DNA of 11,950 bases from JAFIHK01 sp041441455. Its GTDB lineage: Bacteria > Bacteroidota > Bacteroidia > Bacteroidales > UBA932. The stretch covers positions 1 through 11,950 of the forward strand of contig JASDTB010000072.1 in NCBI GenBank assembly GCA_041441455.1. Direction: 5' to 3'. Made by a program: the position numbers and the translations under genes. Under the pieces are notes generated by a model. The model did not search any database. It had not been told where the DNA came from and worked only from the letters and a program-made list of their open reading frames with translations. The first letter of the stretch is position 1. Each line of letters begins with the position of its first letter. Positions 1-6,158 of the stretch are shown here, piece by piece.

Positions 1-125
1 CCAGTATCGACAACAACAAACCCATTCGAAGTTTCAACCACGGTTGGGAAGATTTCAAAAATTCCGTCGCCGTGGTTGCATTCGATTTGTATTGCTTTAA
101 TTATTATTGTCTTATCTGATGACAT
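1..125 (-). CDS. Metallo-beta-lactamase-fold protein, N-terminal fragment (runs off the left edge)
   Basis: An open frame reads leftward from an ATG at 125-123 to the window edge with no stop, giving 41 complete codons. The peptide starts MSSDKTIIIKAIQIECN and reaches a 'GFVVVDTG' segment. A short beta-strand run ending in V-D-T-G is typical of the N-terminus of metallo-beta-lactamase-fold hydrolases, just before the HxHxDH metal motif, which would lie outside the window. There is no signal peptide, so the protein is probably cytoplasmic. A TATATTTG box lies 16 nt upstream of the ATG. It is divergent from the tRNA-Leu gene. The substrate cannot be told from this fragment, and the fold call rests on one short motif plus strand pattern. 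Confidence 0.6.
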   Translation of the reverse strand, partial: MSSDKTIIIKAIQIECNHGDGIFEIFPTVVETSNGFVVVDT

Positions 126-141
126 TTCTATTTATATATTA

Positions 142-149
142 CAAATATA
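142..149 (-). promoter_or_regulatory. Candidate -7 box for the leftward MBL-fold gene
   Basis: The reverse complement reads TATATTTG, a full match to the Bacteroidota TAnnTTTG -7 consensus, 16 nt upstream of the ATG at 125. No convincing TTTG -33 element is seen at the expected distance, so this is weak. It would give a very short 5' leader. Confidence 0.35.
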
Positions 150-160
150 TACATATTTAA

Positions 161-188
161 TTGAGAAGGAGAATTTTTTATATCTTTG
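161..188 (+). promoter_or_regulatory. Promoter of tRNA-Leu
   Basis: TTG at 161-163 and TATCTTTG at 181-188 match the Bacteroidota -33 (TTTG/TTG) and -7 (TAnnTTTG) elements, with 17 bp between them. Transcription would begin a few bases after 190, about 25 nt before the mature tRNA 5' end. The position is right for a stand-alone tRNA transcription unit. Confidence 0.6.
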
Positions 189-217
189 CAAACCATTTCC
201 TGTAAAGCGTTTGCGAC

Positions 218-301
218 GCCCGGATGGCGAAATTGGTAGACGCGCTGGTTTCAGGGACCAGTAGCCGAAAGGCTGTGCAGGTTCGAGTCCTGTTCCGGGC
301 A
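218..301 (+). tRNA. tRNA-Leu (anticodon CAG)
   Basis: A complete class II (long variable arm) cloverleaf can be folded. The acceptor stem GCCCGGA (218-224) pairs with TCCGGGC (294-300), with A301 as discriminator base. The anticodon stem CTGGT/ACCAG (245-249/257-261) encloses the loop TTCAGGG with anticodon CAG at 252-254, decoding CUG. The variable arm is AGCC-GAAA-GGCT near 263-274. The T stem and loop are GCAGG-TTCGAGT-CCTGT (277-293). The 3' CCA is not encoded (the DNA continues ACAAAA), so it must be added after transcription. The long variable arm and A discriminator fit leucine identity. Confidence 0.97.
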
Positions 302-302
302 C

Positions 303-338
303 AAAAAAAGAGTTATCATTGTCGACAACTCTTTTTTT
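303..338. terminator. Bidirectional intrinsic terminator between tRNA-Leu and the M48 operon
   Basis: A perfect 12-bp stem, AAAAAAAGAGTT (303-314) with AACTCTTTTTTT (327-338), surrounds a 12-nt loop. Each strand ends in a run of seven T, so it can terminate the rightward tRNA transcript and the leftward operon whose last stop codon is at 345-347. The loop region contains the palindrome TTGTCGACAA (319-328), which can form an alternative small hairpin. Confidence 0.85.
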
Positions 339-344
339 ATTAGA

Positions 345-1064
345 CTAGTGTTTTGCACCCCTAATGTATTTAGCTCGCTCTTTAGAGTCTGGATGAGTGC
401 TAAGCCATTCGATTATCTCAAGATTATTCTCAGTAGATGATAATCTTTCCATAAAGTTAGCAAGTCCATTTTTGTCAATACCTGCTTTGTTTAAGATTCT
501 TACTGCTTCTAAGTCTGCCTCTTTTTCAAGTTTTCGGTCGTAAGCTCCAGATGTAAAAAGTCTTGCAGTTTGCATTACCATCTCTCCAGCACTTCCAGAA
601 CTAATTGAAATTATTGTTGCTATACCTATTTCCTTTGCAAGTTTTTGCATCACATGATTTAGTTCCATATGAGCAATTTCGTGAGCAATAATTCCTGCAA
701 GCTCAGCATCAGATGTGCAAAAATCAATTAATCCAGTGTTTACTACTAAATGGTTATCGGGTAAAGCAAAAGCGTTAATATCAGAAGTCTCTATAATATG
801 AAGTTTTACATTAGGGTAAAATGTAGAATCAAAACTACAAACGACTTTGGTTATACTATCAACTCTGGATATCAGAATTGAATCTGAAGAGACAGTGCTA
901 TTAAGTTTGAAATAGCTCCAGTATATGTCTCCTAATTTTTTTTGAGTATTTTCTCTAATTTGCTCAACTCGAAAGATTTTTGTCCAAGGAACTTGAGCCA
1001 AAAGCAGAAACGAAGCTGCAAATATTGCTAGAGTTATAATTGTCTCTTTTATGATTTTTCTCAT
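345..1064 (-). CDS. Membrane-anchored M48-family zinc metalloprotease
   Basis: This 239-residue protein has one N-terminal hydrophobic segment (about residues 7-23) after the basic start MRKIIK. It is either a membrane anchor or an uncleaved signal, with the catalytic domain outside the cytoplasm. The domain has the family signatures: 'NAFALP' (97-102) before a V-V-N-T-G strand, the zinc motif HEIAH (128-132, with E129 as the catalytic base), and the third ligand E182 in 'EKEAD'. A late 'THPDS' (223-227) matches the 'HP' common near the C-terminus of M48B/C enzymes. The length is close to that of small single-domain M48 proteases (LoiP/YcaL type) without a TPR tail. It is the last gene of the leftward operon, 5 bp after the DUF4870-like gene. 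It probably cleaves misfolded or partner envelope proteins; the substrate is unknown. Confidence 0.9.
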   Translation of the reverse strand: MRKIIKETIITLAIFAASFLLLAQVPWTKIFRVEQIRENTQKKLGDIYWSYFKLNSTVSSDSILISRVDSITKVVCSFDSTFYPNVKLHIIETSDINAFALPDNHLVVNTGLIDFCTSDAELAGIIAHEIAHMELNHVMQKLAKEIGIATIISISSGSAGEMVMQTARLFTSGAYDRKLEKEADLEAVRILNKAGIDKNGLANFMERLSSTENNLEIIEWLSTHPDSKERAKYIRGAKH

Positions 1065-1069
1065 AGCTG

Positions 1070-1528
1070 TTAGTTTTTATACAACCAATCGTCGTGCGAT
1101 TCGCGTTCTTTACATAAAATATCCGATAAACCAGCAAAAATCCACCATTCAAAATGTCTCCCTTTACCAAGCGAAATGACAGATCTTATTGTAGTAATAA
1201 ATTCTACGAGATTGATTATGATTACAAGAATTACATATGCAAAATAGTAATCATTCACAGTTGCATCGGTGAAGAAAATTGCTGCTGTCCACCAAAAGGC
1301 GGGGGCATTTACAAAGACAAGCGAAAATTGAGAAAGTAAAGCTTGAGTGCAGTGCCAGCGTACAAAATAGCTTCCTTTTCTGTTAGCTAAAAAGAAGAAA
1401 AAGGTAGCAATTAGGTTAATAATTGGAAAAGGGAGACCACCAACAACAGCAATCAGCGACATTAAGTAGCTGTTTGATGCTTTGGCAAAATCCTCTTCGC
1501 GTATATTTTGCTTATATTCTTGTTTCAT
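1070..1528 (-). CDS. Tic20/DUF4870-like four-helix integral membrane protein
   Basis: The protein has 152 residues and about four hydrophobic segments (roughly 20-48, 66-88, 94-118 and a short one near 126-136). A soluble N-terminus 'FAKASNSYLMSL' leads into the first helix, and 'RWHCTQALLSQ' (57-67) lies between the first and second. A polar segment containing a conserved H-x-x-Q-A after the first hairpin is the hallmark of the DUF4870/Tic20-like family, and the helix count fits. No catalytic residues are evident. It starts 9 bp after DUF2752 and stops 5 bp before the protease start, so it is surely cotranscribed with both. The family assignment is by pattern only and the function is unknown. 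Confidence 0.6.
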   Translation of the reverse strand: MKQEYKQNIREEDFAKASNSYLMSLIAVVGGLPFPIINLIATFFFFLANRKGSYFVRWHCTQALLSQFSLVFVNAPAFWWTAAIFFTDATVNDYYFAYVILVIIINLVEFITTIRSVISLGKGRHFEWWIFAGLSDILCKERESHDDWLYKN

Positions 1529-1537
1529 TTTATTAGA

Positions 1538-1957
1538 TTAAAGTCCTTTTGTAATATTCCAAATCCAGTTTGCAAGGATTAATGTGAAGAAAATAACCAT
1601 CATCCATTTTTTGCGAAGTAACTTTTCTCCTTTACGATAGTAGAAAAAAAGAGTACTTTTTCTTATAATCAGATCTATAACCAGCCAAATTGGTATAACG
1701 ATCGAAAGGGCTGCAAGTATAACTCCTAATGGATTCATTTCAATAGCTCCCATCAAATCTCCATCTGTTAATAGGCAAATAGCTCTGCTCGACCCGCAAG
1801 AGGGGCAGGGGATGCCTGTTATATTTTTGATGATACAAACACCAAAGTCACCACCACTATTGTGATGATGACTCCAGATGTTGTAAAATATCCATGATAT
1901 TCCGGCAAGACTCATTGCCGCAAAAAGCATGTAGAGTCTATTTCTGCCGGCTAGCAT
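1538..1957 (-). CDS. DUF2752 membrane protein
   Basis: This 139-residue protein has hydrophobic helices near 8-27, 77-97 and 117-135. Between the first two sits the DUF2752 signature 'GIPCPSCGSSR' (48-58), with C51, C54 and G55 followed by R58, and then a D-G-D / N-P motif (65-76). The CPxCG pair resembles a metal- or redox-active site, but no biochemical role is established for the family. The start codon overlaps the TM2 stop by one base (TAATG), so translation is probably coupled. This fits the frequent pairing of DUF2752 and TM2 genes in Bacteroidota. Confidence 0.85.
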   Translation of the reverse strand: MLAGRNRLYMLFAAMSLAGISWIFYNIWSHHHNSGGDFGVCIIKNITGIPCPSCGSSRAICLLTDGDLMGAIEMNPLGVILAALSIVIPIWLVIDLIIRKSTLFFYYRKGEKLLRKKWMMVIFFTLILANWIWNITKGL

Positions 1958-2295
1958 TAATAAAGAACTTGTTGAAGTTTAGAAATATTTTTCTCTCTTG
2001 CTGCTCCCATTATTAGGAATAGGTCAATTATTGTCCAAATGCCTAAACCTCCACAGGTAATTAGCTTAGCTACACCAAGTCCTGTGTCGCCTATGTAAAA
2101 TCTGTCAATTCCTAAAGCTCCTCCTAAAAGAGAGATGATAAGACATGTAGTTGGGTCTTTAAATTGTAATGTCTGGATAATATCCCATTTACTTTCGTCG
2201 GCATTTAGAAGTTTCTGTCTGATGTGCGGAACTTGATAGCTTTCAAAGAACTTGTTGTTCGACATGATGAACAAGTCCACTTTTTGAGAATCCAT
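1957..2295 (-). CDS. TM2 domain-containing protein
   Basis: A polar N-terminal segment of about 45 residues precedes a TM2 domain (about 47-97): a first hydrophobic helix, the loop motif 'LGIDRFYIGDTGLG' (61-74), and a second helix ending 'GIWTIIDLF'. The D-R-F-Y-x-G loop between two helices is diagnostic for TM2. The N-terminal part holds no recognised domain. It is the first gene of the four-gene leftward operon and is joined to DUF2752 by a TAATG overlap. M11 is a possible alternative start, but M1 is kept because it fits the putative promoter leader of about 20 nt. The cellular role is not established. Confidence 0.88.
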   Translation of the reverse strand: MDSQKVDLFIMSNNKFFESYQVPHIRQKLLNADESKWDIIQTLQFKDPTTCLIISLLGGALGIDRFYIGDTGLGVAKLITCGGLGIWTIIDLFLIMGAAREKNISKLQQVLY

Positions 2296-2317
2296 AGTAT
2301 TTGAGTTTAAGTTGGTT

Positions 2318-2340
2318 AATTATGTAAAATTATCATAATT
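2318..2340. repeat. Inverted repeat AATTATG-9-CATAATT
   Basis: AATTATG (2318-2324) and CATAATT (2334-2340) form a perfect 7-bp inverted repeat with a 9-nt centre. It sits in the 48-bp gap between the flavoprotein stop and the TM2 start. It surrounds the candidate -7 box of the TM2 operon, so it could be an operator. It could also be a weak AT-only hairpin at the end of the flavoprotein mRNA. There is no long T run after it on the minus strand, so it is not called a terminator. Confidence 0.4.
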
Positions 2341-2356
2341 TTCCTAAATAAACAAA
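2325..2356 (-). promoter_or_regulatory. Candidate promoter of the TM2-DUF2752-DUF4870-M48 operon
   Basis: On the minus strand, TTTG (2356-2353) is followed after 20 bp by TAATTTTA (2332-2325), one mismatch from TAnnTTTG. The -33 box lies in the last codons of the flavoprotein gene. A start near 2318 would leave about 20 nt of leader before the TM2 ATG. The alternative is read-through from the flavoprotein gene. Confidence 0.4.
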
Positions 2357-4794
2357 GACATATTAGATTCTTCAACTCTTTCTAAGTATGTTGCAACTCC
2401 ACCAAGTGTTACACCATCCATTAACTCTTGCTCTTTTACACCCATCACATCCATACTCATTGTGCAGGCAATCATCTCTATTCCATTCTTTTGAGCTTGT
2501 TCAATAAGACTTTCAAGAGAGTCTATGTTTTTCTTTTTCATGATGAATCTCATCATCTTACTTCCAATTCCACCCATATTCATTTTTGAGAGCGAAAGCG
2601 CTTTACTACTAGAAGGCAACATCATCCCAAACATCTTTCCGAAGATATCTTTCTTAACTGCCACCTTTTCTCTCTTTTTAATTACATTCAAACCCCAGAA
2701 TGTAAAGAACATAGTGACTTTCTTACCCATTGCAGCGGCCCCATTTGCGATTACGAACGAAGCAAGAGCTCTGTCTAGGTCGTCGCTAAATACAATCAGC
2801 GTCTTATTGTCTCCACCACCACCAAGTACTCGACACGAAGAGGTTTGCTCTCCCTTTTCGATCGTTGCAGTGATGATTCCTTTACTATTTTCAACTCCAA
2901 TCAGTTTTGCTCCAGTGATATTGCACCAAGAGGATACATCTTTTCCAAATGCTTGATCGGTAGCCCTTATCTCTAGTCTCTCCCCAATGTTTATTGTATC
3001 ATATGCAGATTTTAATTGCATAATTGGACCTGGGCACTGAAGTCCGCAAGCATCGATACAAACTTTAGCCTTTTCGTCTACATGCTCTTCTACTTGATCG
3101 TCTGAGCCAATTTTGCTGTTGTTGAGAATGCTTTGGCCTAGGTCGGTTTCAGTAGCCATTGAGTATGTTTTGTATCCACCCGAGAGGTTAAAGACATTCT
3201 CAAATCCATTTTGAGTTAGGATTCTATATGCAACATAACCACGTAAACCAACAGCACAAAATACGATTAATCGTTTGTCCTGAGGTATTTCAGATAGTCT
3301 GAATCTTAATTCGTCTACAGGAATGTTTACTGCACCTTTTATAGTACCAAGTCGGTTTTCCTGCATAGTGCGCACATCAATCAAGAAATCTTTTTCGGGA
3401 TTGTAGTTTGCGATCTCTCTCCAGTTAATGATTTTTACTTTGTCGTTTAAAATGTTTTCAGCTACAAAACCAGCCATATTAACCGGATCTTTTGCCGAAG
3501 AGTAAGGAGGAGCGTATGCGTGTTCAATCTCTGTTAATTCATAGACTGTGCCTCCATTTTTAATTACTTGGGCAAACATTTCTATTCTCTTGTCCACACC
3601 GTCGAATCCTACTACTTGAGCTCCGAGTAGTTTGCCTGTTTCGGGAGAAAACAGGATTTTAATAGAGAGTGGAAGCGCATTTGGATAGTAGCCTGCGTGC
3701 GAAGATGAGTGAGTAAACGAGGAGATGTATGGAATTCCTTCGCGTTTTAGTTGCTTTGCATTTGCACCTGTTGAGGCAACTGTCAGATCAAAGACTTTTG
3801 CAATGCCGGTTCCGATAGAGCCATTGTACTTAACTTTGTTTCCATAAACGATATTGTCGGCTGCAATTCTTGCCTGTTTGTTGGCAGGTCCAGCTAATGG
3901 AATAAGTGCAGGTTTTCCTGTAATCGGATTCATTACCTCAACAGCGTCTCCCACAGCGTAGATATCTTTATCAGATGTCTGCATATATTCATTAACCTTG
4001 ATGCCCCCGAGCATTCCAATCTCTAGACCGGCATCCTTAGCTAGTTTAGTCTCCGGTTTTACGCCTATACTCCAAATGACCATATCGGTCTCGTAGCTTT
4101 TTCCGCTTTTTAGTGAGACTTCGACTAAGTTCCCTTTATCGGTAAATTTATCAACAGCATCTCCCAAAATTAATCCAACACCCTTGCTTCTTAGATGTGA
4201 ATGAACAATGGAGGCCATAGAATAATCAACAGGAGCCATTACCTGGTTTGCCATTTCAACTACAAATACTTCAATTCCAAGCTCATGTAGGTTTTCAGCC
4301 ATCTCTAGACCAATAAACCCACCGCCAACAACAATTGCACGTTTAACCTTATTGATACTTACAAATTTTTTGATTTTATCTGTATCTGGAACACTTCTGA
4401 GTGTGAAGATGTTCGGATGGTCAATTCCTGGAACTGGGGGGCGGAGAGGAGCTGCGCCAGGTGATAGAATTAGCTTGTCGTAGCTTTCAAAGTATCTCTG
4501 ACCATTTTCTAAGTTTAAGACCTCTATTGTCTTTGCTTTGGGATCTACTTTCTCAACCTCCGATCTTGTCTTGATGTCGATATCGTATCTGTTTATGAAA
4601 CCTTCGACTGTCTGCACAAATAGTTTGTCTCTGCTGTTGATTGATCCCCCAATGTAATAGGGTAAGCCACAATTGGCATATGAAACATATTCTCCTCTTT
4701 CGAAAATTGTTATCTCTGCCGATTCATCATTTCTTTTAAGTCTTGCTGCGATTGTTGCTCCTCCAGCAACACCACCTACTATAAGATATTTCAT
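2344..4794 (-). CDS. CoA-disulfide-reductase-like flavoprotein fused to rhodanese, TusA and DsrE2 domains
   Basis: This 816-residue cytoplasmic protein carries four sulfur-redox modules. Residues 1-320 are a two-dinucleotide FAD/NAD(P)H oxidoreductase: 'VGGVAGG' (6-12), the single redox cysteine C42 in 'SYANCGLPYYIGG', the NAD(P)-site 'VVGGGFIGLEMAE' (155-167) and the FAD motif 'DIYAVGDA' (277-284). Residues 325-445 are the dimerisation domain with 'YAPPYSSAKDPVNMAG' (427-442), characteristic of CoA-disulfide/NADH oxidase-type enzymes. Residues 455-548 are a rhodanese with catalytic C513 in 'FCAVGLRG'. Residues 576-648 are TusA-like, with C587 in 'CGLQCPGP'. Residues 664-816 are DsrE2-like ('FFTFWGLNV', then C777 in 'ACTMSMDVMG'). 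Each module keeps its key cysteine. Inferred role: NAD(P)H-driven reduction of disulfide or persulfide thiols coupled to sulfane-sulfur relay. It lies 10 bp after a MarR-like gene and probably shares its promoter. Confidence 0.93.
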   Translation of the reverse strand: MKYLIVGGVAGGATIAARLKRNDESAEITIFERGEYVSYANCGLPYYIGGSINSRDKLFVQTVEGFINRYDIDIKTRSEVEKVDPKAKTIEVLNLENGQRYFESYDKLILSPGAAPLRPPVPGIDHPNIFTLRSVPDTDKIKKFVSINKVKRAIVVGGGFIGLEMAENLHELGIEVFVVEMANQVMAPVDYSMASIVHSHLRSKGVGLILGDAVDKFTDKGNLVEVSLKSGKSYETDMVIWSIGVKPETKLAKDAGLEIGMLGGIKVNEYMQTSDKDIYAVGDAVEVMNPITGKPALIPLAGPANKQARIAADNIVYGNKVKYNGSIGTGIAKVFDLTVASTGANAKQLKREGIPYISSFTHSSSHAGYYPNALPLSIKILFSPETGKLLGAQVVGFDGVDKRIEMFAQVIKNGGTVYELTEIEHAYAPPYSSAKDPVNMAGFVAENILNDKVKIINWREIANYNPEKDFLIDVRTMQENRLGTIKGAVNIPVDELRFRLSEIPQDKRLIVFCAVGLRGYVAYRILTQNGFENVFNLSGGYKTYSMATETDLGQSILNNSKIGSDDQVEEHVDEKAKVCIDACGLQCPGPIMQLKSAYDTINIGERLEIRATDQAFGKDVSSWCNITGAKLIGVENSKGIITATIEKGEQTSSCRVLGGGGDNKTLIVFSDDLDRALASFVIANGAAAMGKKVTMFFTFWGLNVIKKREKVAVKKDIFGKMFGMMLPSSSKALSLSKMNMGGIGSKMMRFIMKKKNIDSLESLIEQAQKNGIEMIACTMSMDVMGVKEQELMDGVTLGGVATYLERVEESNMSLFI

Positions 4795-4804
4795 ATTGAT
4801 ATAT

Positions 4805-5167
4805 TTATTTTACTATGATATTTCTAAGTTCGTTTGTAAATTTTTCAAAATCAGTTGAACATATTTTCATGTTATCAATTTTGTCTAGACCCTCTTCTGT
4901 AAGAGTAAAGATCATTTTTCTTTTATCTTCTATACCCATCTCTCTTTTAATGAGATTTTTATCTTCTGCTGATGTAATGATCCTGGAGCCTCTCGAGGGA
5001 GAAAGTGCTAAAAAATCACAAATCTCATTTGCACTTTTGCTTTTGCCGTCTTTCATGCAGCATAGTAGCATCCCTTCATTAAGAGTAATTCCATATTTGT
5101 CAGAAAACTCCTTCTCGAAAGTATGAAGTGTTCTATAAAGATCGCGAATATCACAAATTGATTCCAT
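4805..5167 (-). CDS. Small MarR-like winged-helix regulator (paralogue A)
   Basis: The protein has 120 residues. Helices at 1-40 lead into a winged helix: 'SANEICDFLALSPSRGSRIITSAEDKNLI' spans the recognition region (45-73), and the wing carries D-K-R-K (81-84) before 'FTLTEEG' (87-93), the standard MarR pattern. It is shorter than typical MarR proteins (about 140-150) and lacks much of the C-terminal dimerisation helix. Cysteines C5, C36 and C37 align without gaps with those of the paralogue at 5800-6147; C50 and C103 are its own. It is the first gene of the leftward arm, so autoregulation from the 5168-5299 region is likely. The inducer is unknown; a thiol, disulfide or persulfide is a reasonable guess from the neighbours. 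Confidence 0.85.
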   Translation of the reverse strand: MESICDIRDLYRTLHTFEKEFSDKYGITLNEGMLLCCMKDGKSKSANEICDFLALSPSRGSRIITSAEDKNLIKREMGIEDKRKMIFTLTEEGLDKIDNMKICSTDFEKFTNELRNIIVK

Positions 5168-5175
5168 TAAAAATA

Positions 5176-5201
5176 TTTGCTAATAAAAATTATTGTGCAA
5201 A
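5176..5201. promoter_or_regulatory. Imperfect 26-bp inverted repeat, candidate operator
   Basis: The arms TTTGC (5176-5180) + AATAA (5182-5186) mirror TTATT (5190-5194) + GCAAA (5197-5201), with a 1- versus 2-nt asymmetry in the spacers. It lies in the predicted 5' leader of the leftward MarR-like gene, 9 bp before its start codon and just outside the divergent promoters. The size and symmetry suit a MarR-type dimer site. An mRNA hairpin near the ribosome site is the alternative. Confidence 0.45.
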
Positions 5202-5212
5202 GAAAAGAAAAT

Positions 5213-5242
5213 TTTGTTTTATTTCAAAATTATTTATTTTTG
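5213..5242 (+). promoter_or_regulatory. Promoter of the thioredoxin-MarR-DUF302-DoxX arm
   Basis: TTTG (5213-5216) and TATTTTTG (5235-5242) are full matches to the Bacteroidota -33 and -7 elements, 18 bp apart. Transcription would start near 5249, leaving about 50 nt of leader before the thioredoxin ATG at 5300. This promoter interlocks with the leftward one. Confidence 0.6.
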
Positions 5243-5256
5243 TAAAAAATTTCCAA
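5225..5256 (-). promoter_or_regulatory. Promoter of the MarR-flavoprotein arm
   Basis: On the minus strand TTG (5256-5254) is followed after 21 bp by TAATTTTG (5232-5225), a full TAnnTTTG match. The start would be near 5219, about 50 nt before the MarR ATG. Its -7 box is only 2 bp from the -7 box of the rightward promoter, so the two promoters occupy the same DNA. Confidence 0.55.
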
Positions 5257-5299
5257 TAGAAAATATTTCAATTAAAACTAATTAATCAAAAATAGAAAA

Positions 5300-5797
5300 A
5301 TGAGAAAAGGATTATTATTAATAGCATTAACGGCATTTGCTGTTATATCGTGTGGTGCGAAAAATGGAAATGAGTCTGCAAATGCAGCTGAAGAGCAGAC
5401 CAATTCAAAACAATCAGAGGCAAAGAAGGCAACAAAAACCATACATTTAACTAGAGCAGAATTTTTAAAGAGAGTAATTAACTACGAGGCAAACTCGAAG
5501 GAGTGGAAATATCTGGGAGATAAACCTGCGATTATTGACTTTTATGCAACATGGTGTGGACCATGTAAACGAATTGCCCCAATTTTAGATGAGCTGGCTG
5601 CAGAGTATGAGGGTAAAATTTACATCTATAAAATTGATACCGACAAAGAGAGAGAACTCTCTACAGATTTTGGAATTCAATCTATCCCTACGATTTTCTT
5701 TGTTCCAAAAAAGGGAGATCCTAAGGTAGCTCAAGGTGCTATGTCTAAAGAGGAGCTTAAAAAAATTATTGATTCGTTCTTGTTAGAAAAGAAATAA
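5300..5797 (+). CDS. Thioredoxin-fold lipoprotein
   Basis: This 165-residue protein has a signal peptide ending in the lipobox 'VISC' with C18 as the lipidation site. A low-complexity linker rich in N, E, S and K (about 19-47) follows, then a thioredoxin domain (about 50-163). The active site is 'WCGPC' (C86, C89) after 'IIDFYATW', with the cis-proline P130 in 'QSIPTIFF'. G125 and the later E/K-rich helix match classical Trx rather than the longer TlpA/ResA fold. It is therefore an envelope-tethered thiol-disulfide oxidoreductase, probably a reductant. It is the first gene of the rightward arm, and its stop is 2 bp before the second MarR-like gene. Which membrane it is on cannot be fixed from sequence alone. 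Confidence 0.95.
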   Translation: MRKGLLLIALTAFAVISCGAKNGNESANAAEEQTNSKQSEAKKATKTIHLTRAEFLKRVINYEANSKEWKYLGDKPAIIDFYATWCGPCKRIAPILDELAAEYEGKIYIYKIDTDKERELSTDFGIQSIPTIFFVPKKGDPKVAQGAMSKEELKKIIDSFLLEKK

Positions 5798-5799
5798 TT

Positions 5800-6147
5800 A
5801 TGAATAATTTGTGTGCAATCAGAGATGTTTGTAGAGCTCTCAGCGAGTTCGAAAACAAGTTTCAGCAGCGACACTCTCTCTGTATGAATGAGGGGATGGT
5901 ACTCTGTTGTCTCAAATCGGGCAGTCTAAGTTCGGGAGAGATAGCCGAGATGATGAACCTTACTTGTTCAAATACATCAAAAGTCATAAGATCAGTCGAA
6001 GATAAGGGTTTAATTGAAAGAGTCCTTGGCGAAAAGGATCGAAGGCAGATGTATTTTATTCTAACTGATGAAGGTAGGAGAAAGTTGGAAGAGATTGAAA
6101 ATGAGCAGATAGAAATTCCTGAGTTGTTGCAACCTATTGTAAATTAA
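5800..6147 (+). CDS. Small MarR-like winged-helix regulator (paralogue B)
   Basis: This 115-residue protein is clearly related to the regulator at 4805-5167. Over the first 40 residues they align without gaps with 18 identities, including 'IRD' (7-9), F17-E18, 'NEGM' (30-33) and the cysteines C5, C36 and C37. The winged helix includes 'SGEIAEMMNLTCSNTSKVI' (45-63), an E-K-D-R-R wing (78-82) and 'FILTDEG' (86-92). Additional cysteines are C11, C28 and C56, the last in the recognition-helix region. It starts 2 bp after the thioredoxin stop, so it is cotranscribed and probably feeds back on the same promoter. A local duplication of the regulator is the simplest origin. The effector is unknown. 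Confidence 0.85.
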   Translation: MNNLCAIRDVCRALSEFENKFQQRHSLCMNEGMVLCCLKSGSLSSGEIAEMMNLTCSNTSKVIRSVEDKGLIERVLGEKDRRQMYFILTDEGRRKLEEIENEQIEIPELLQPIVN

Positions 6148-6158
6148 ACTTTAATGTT

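Noticed and set aside
76..264. 62-codon open frame on the + strand reaching into tRNA-Leu
   Set aside because: It crosses the tRNA promoter and the mature tRNA, and overlaps the MBL-fold gene on the other strand. It has no protein-like features.
319..328. TTGTCGACAA palindrome as an integration (att) or binding site next to the tRNA
   Set aside because: It falls in the loop of the bidirectional terminator. No tRNA 3'-end duplicate or integrase gene is seen in the window, so nothing supports an integration site.
964..1170. 68-codon open frame on the - strand between the DUF4870-like and M48 genes
   Set aside because: It overlaps both genes in another frame, and both have better support and clean spacing.
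2525..2956. 143-codon open frame on the + strand
   Set aside because: It lies wholly inside and antisense to the TusA/DsrE2 part of the flavoprotein, whose motifs are clear. Its hydrophobic, low-complexity peptide is what an antisense shadow gives.
4815..5126. 103-codon open frame on the + strand
   Set aside because: It is antisense to the MarR-like gene, whose winged-helix motifs and paralogue confirm the - strand reading.
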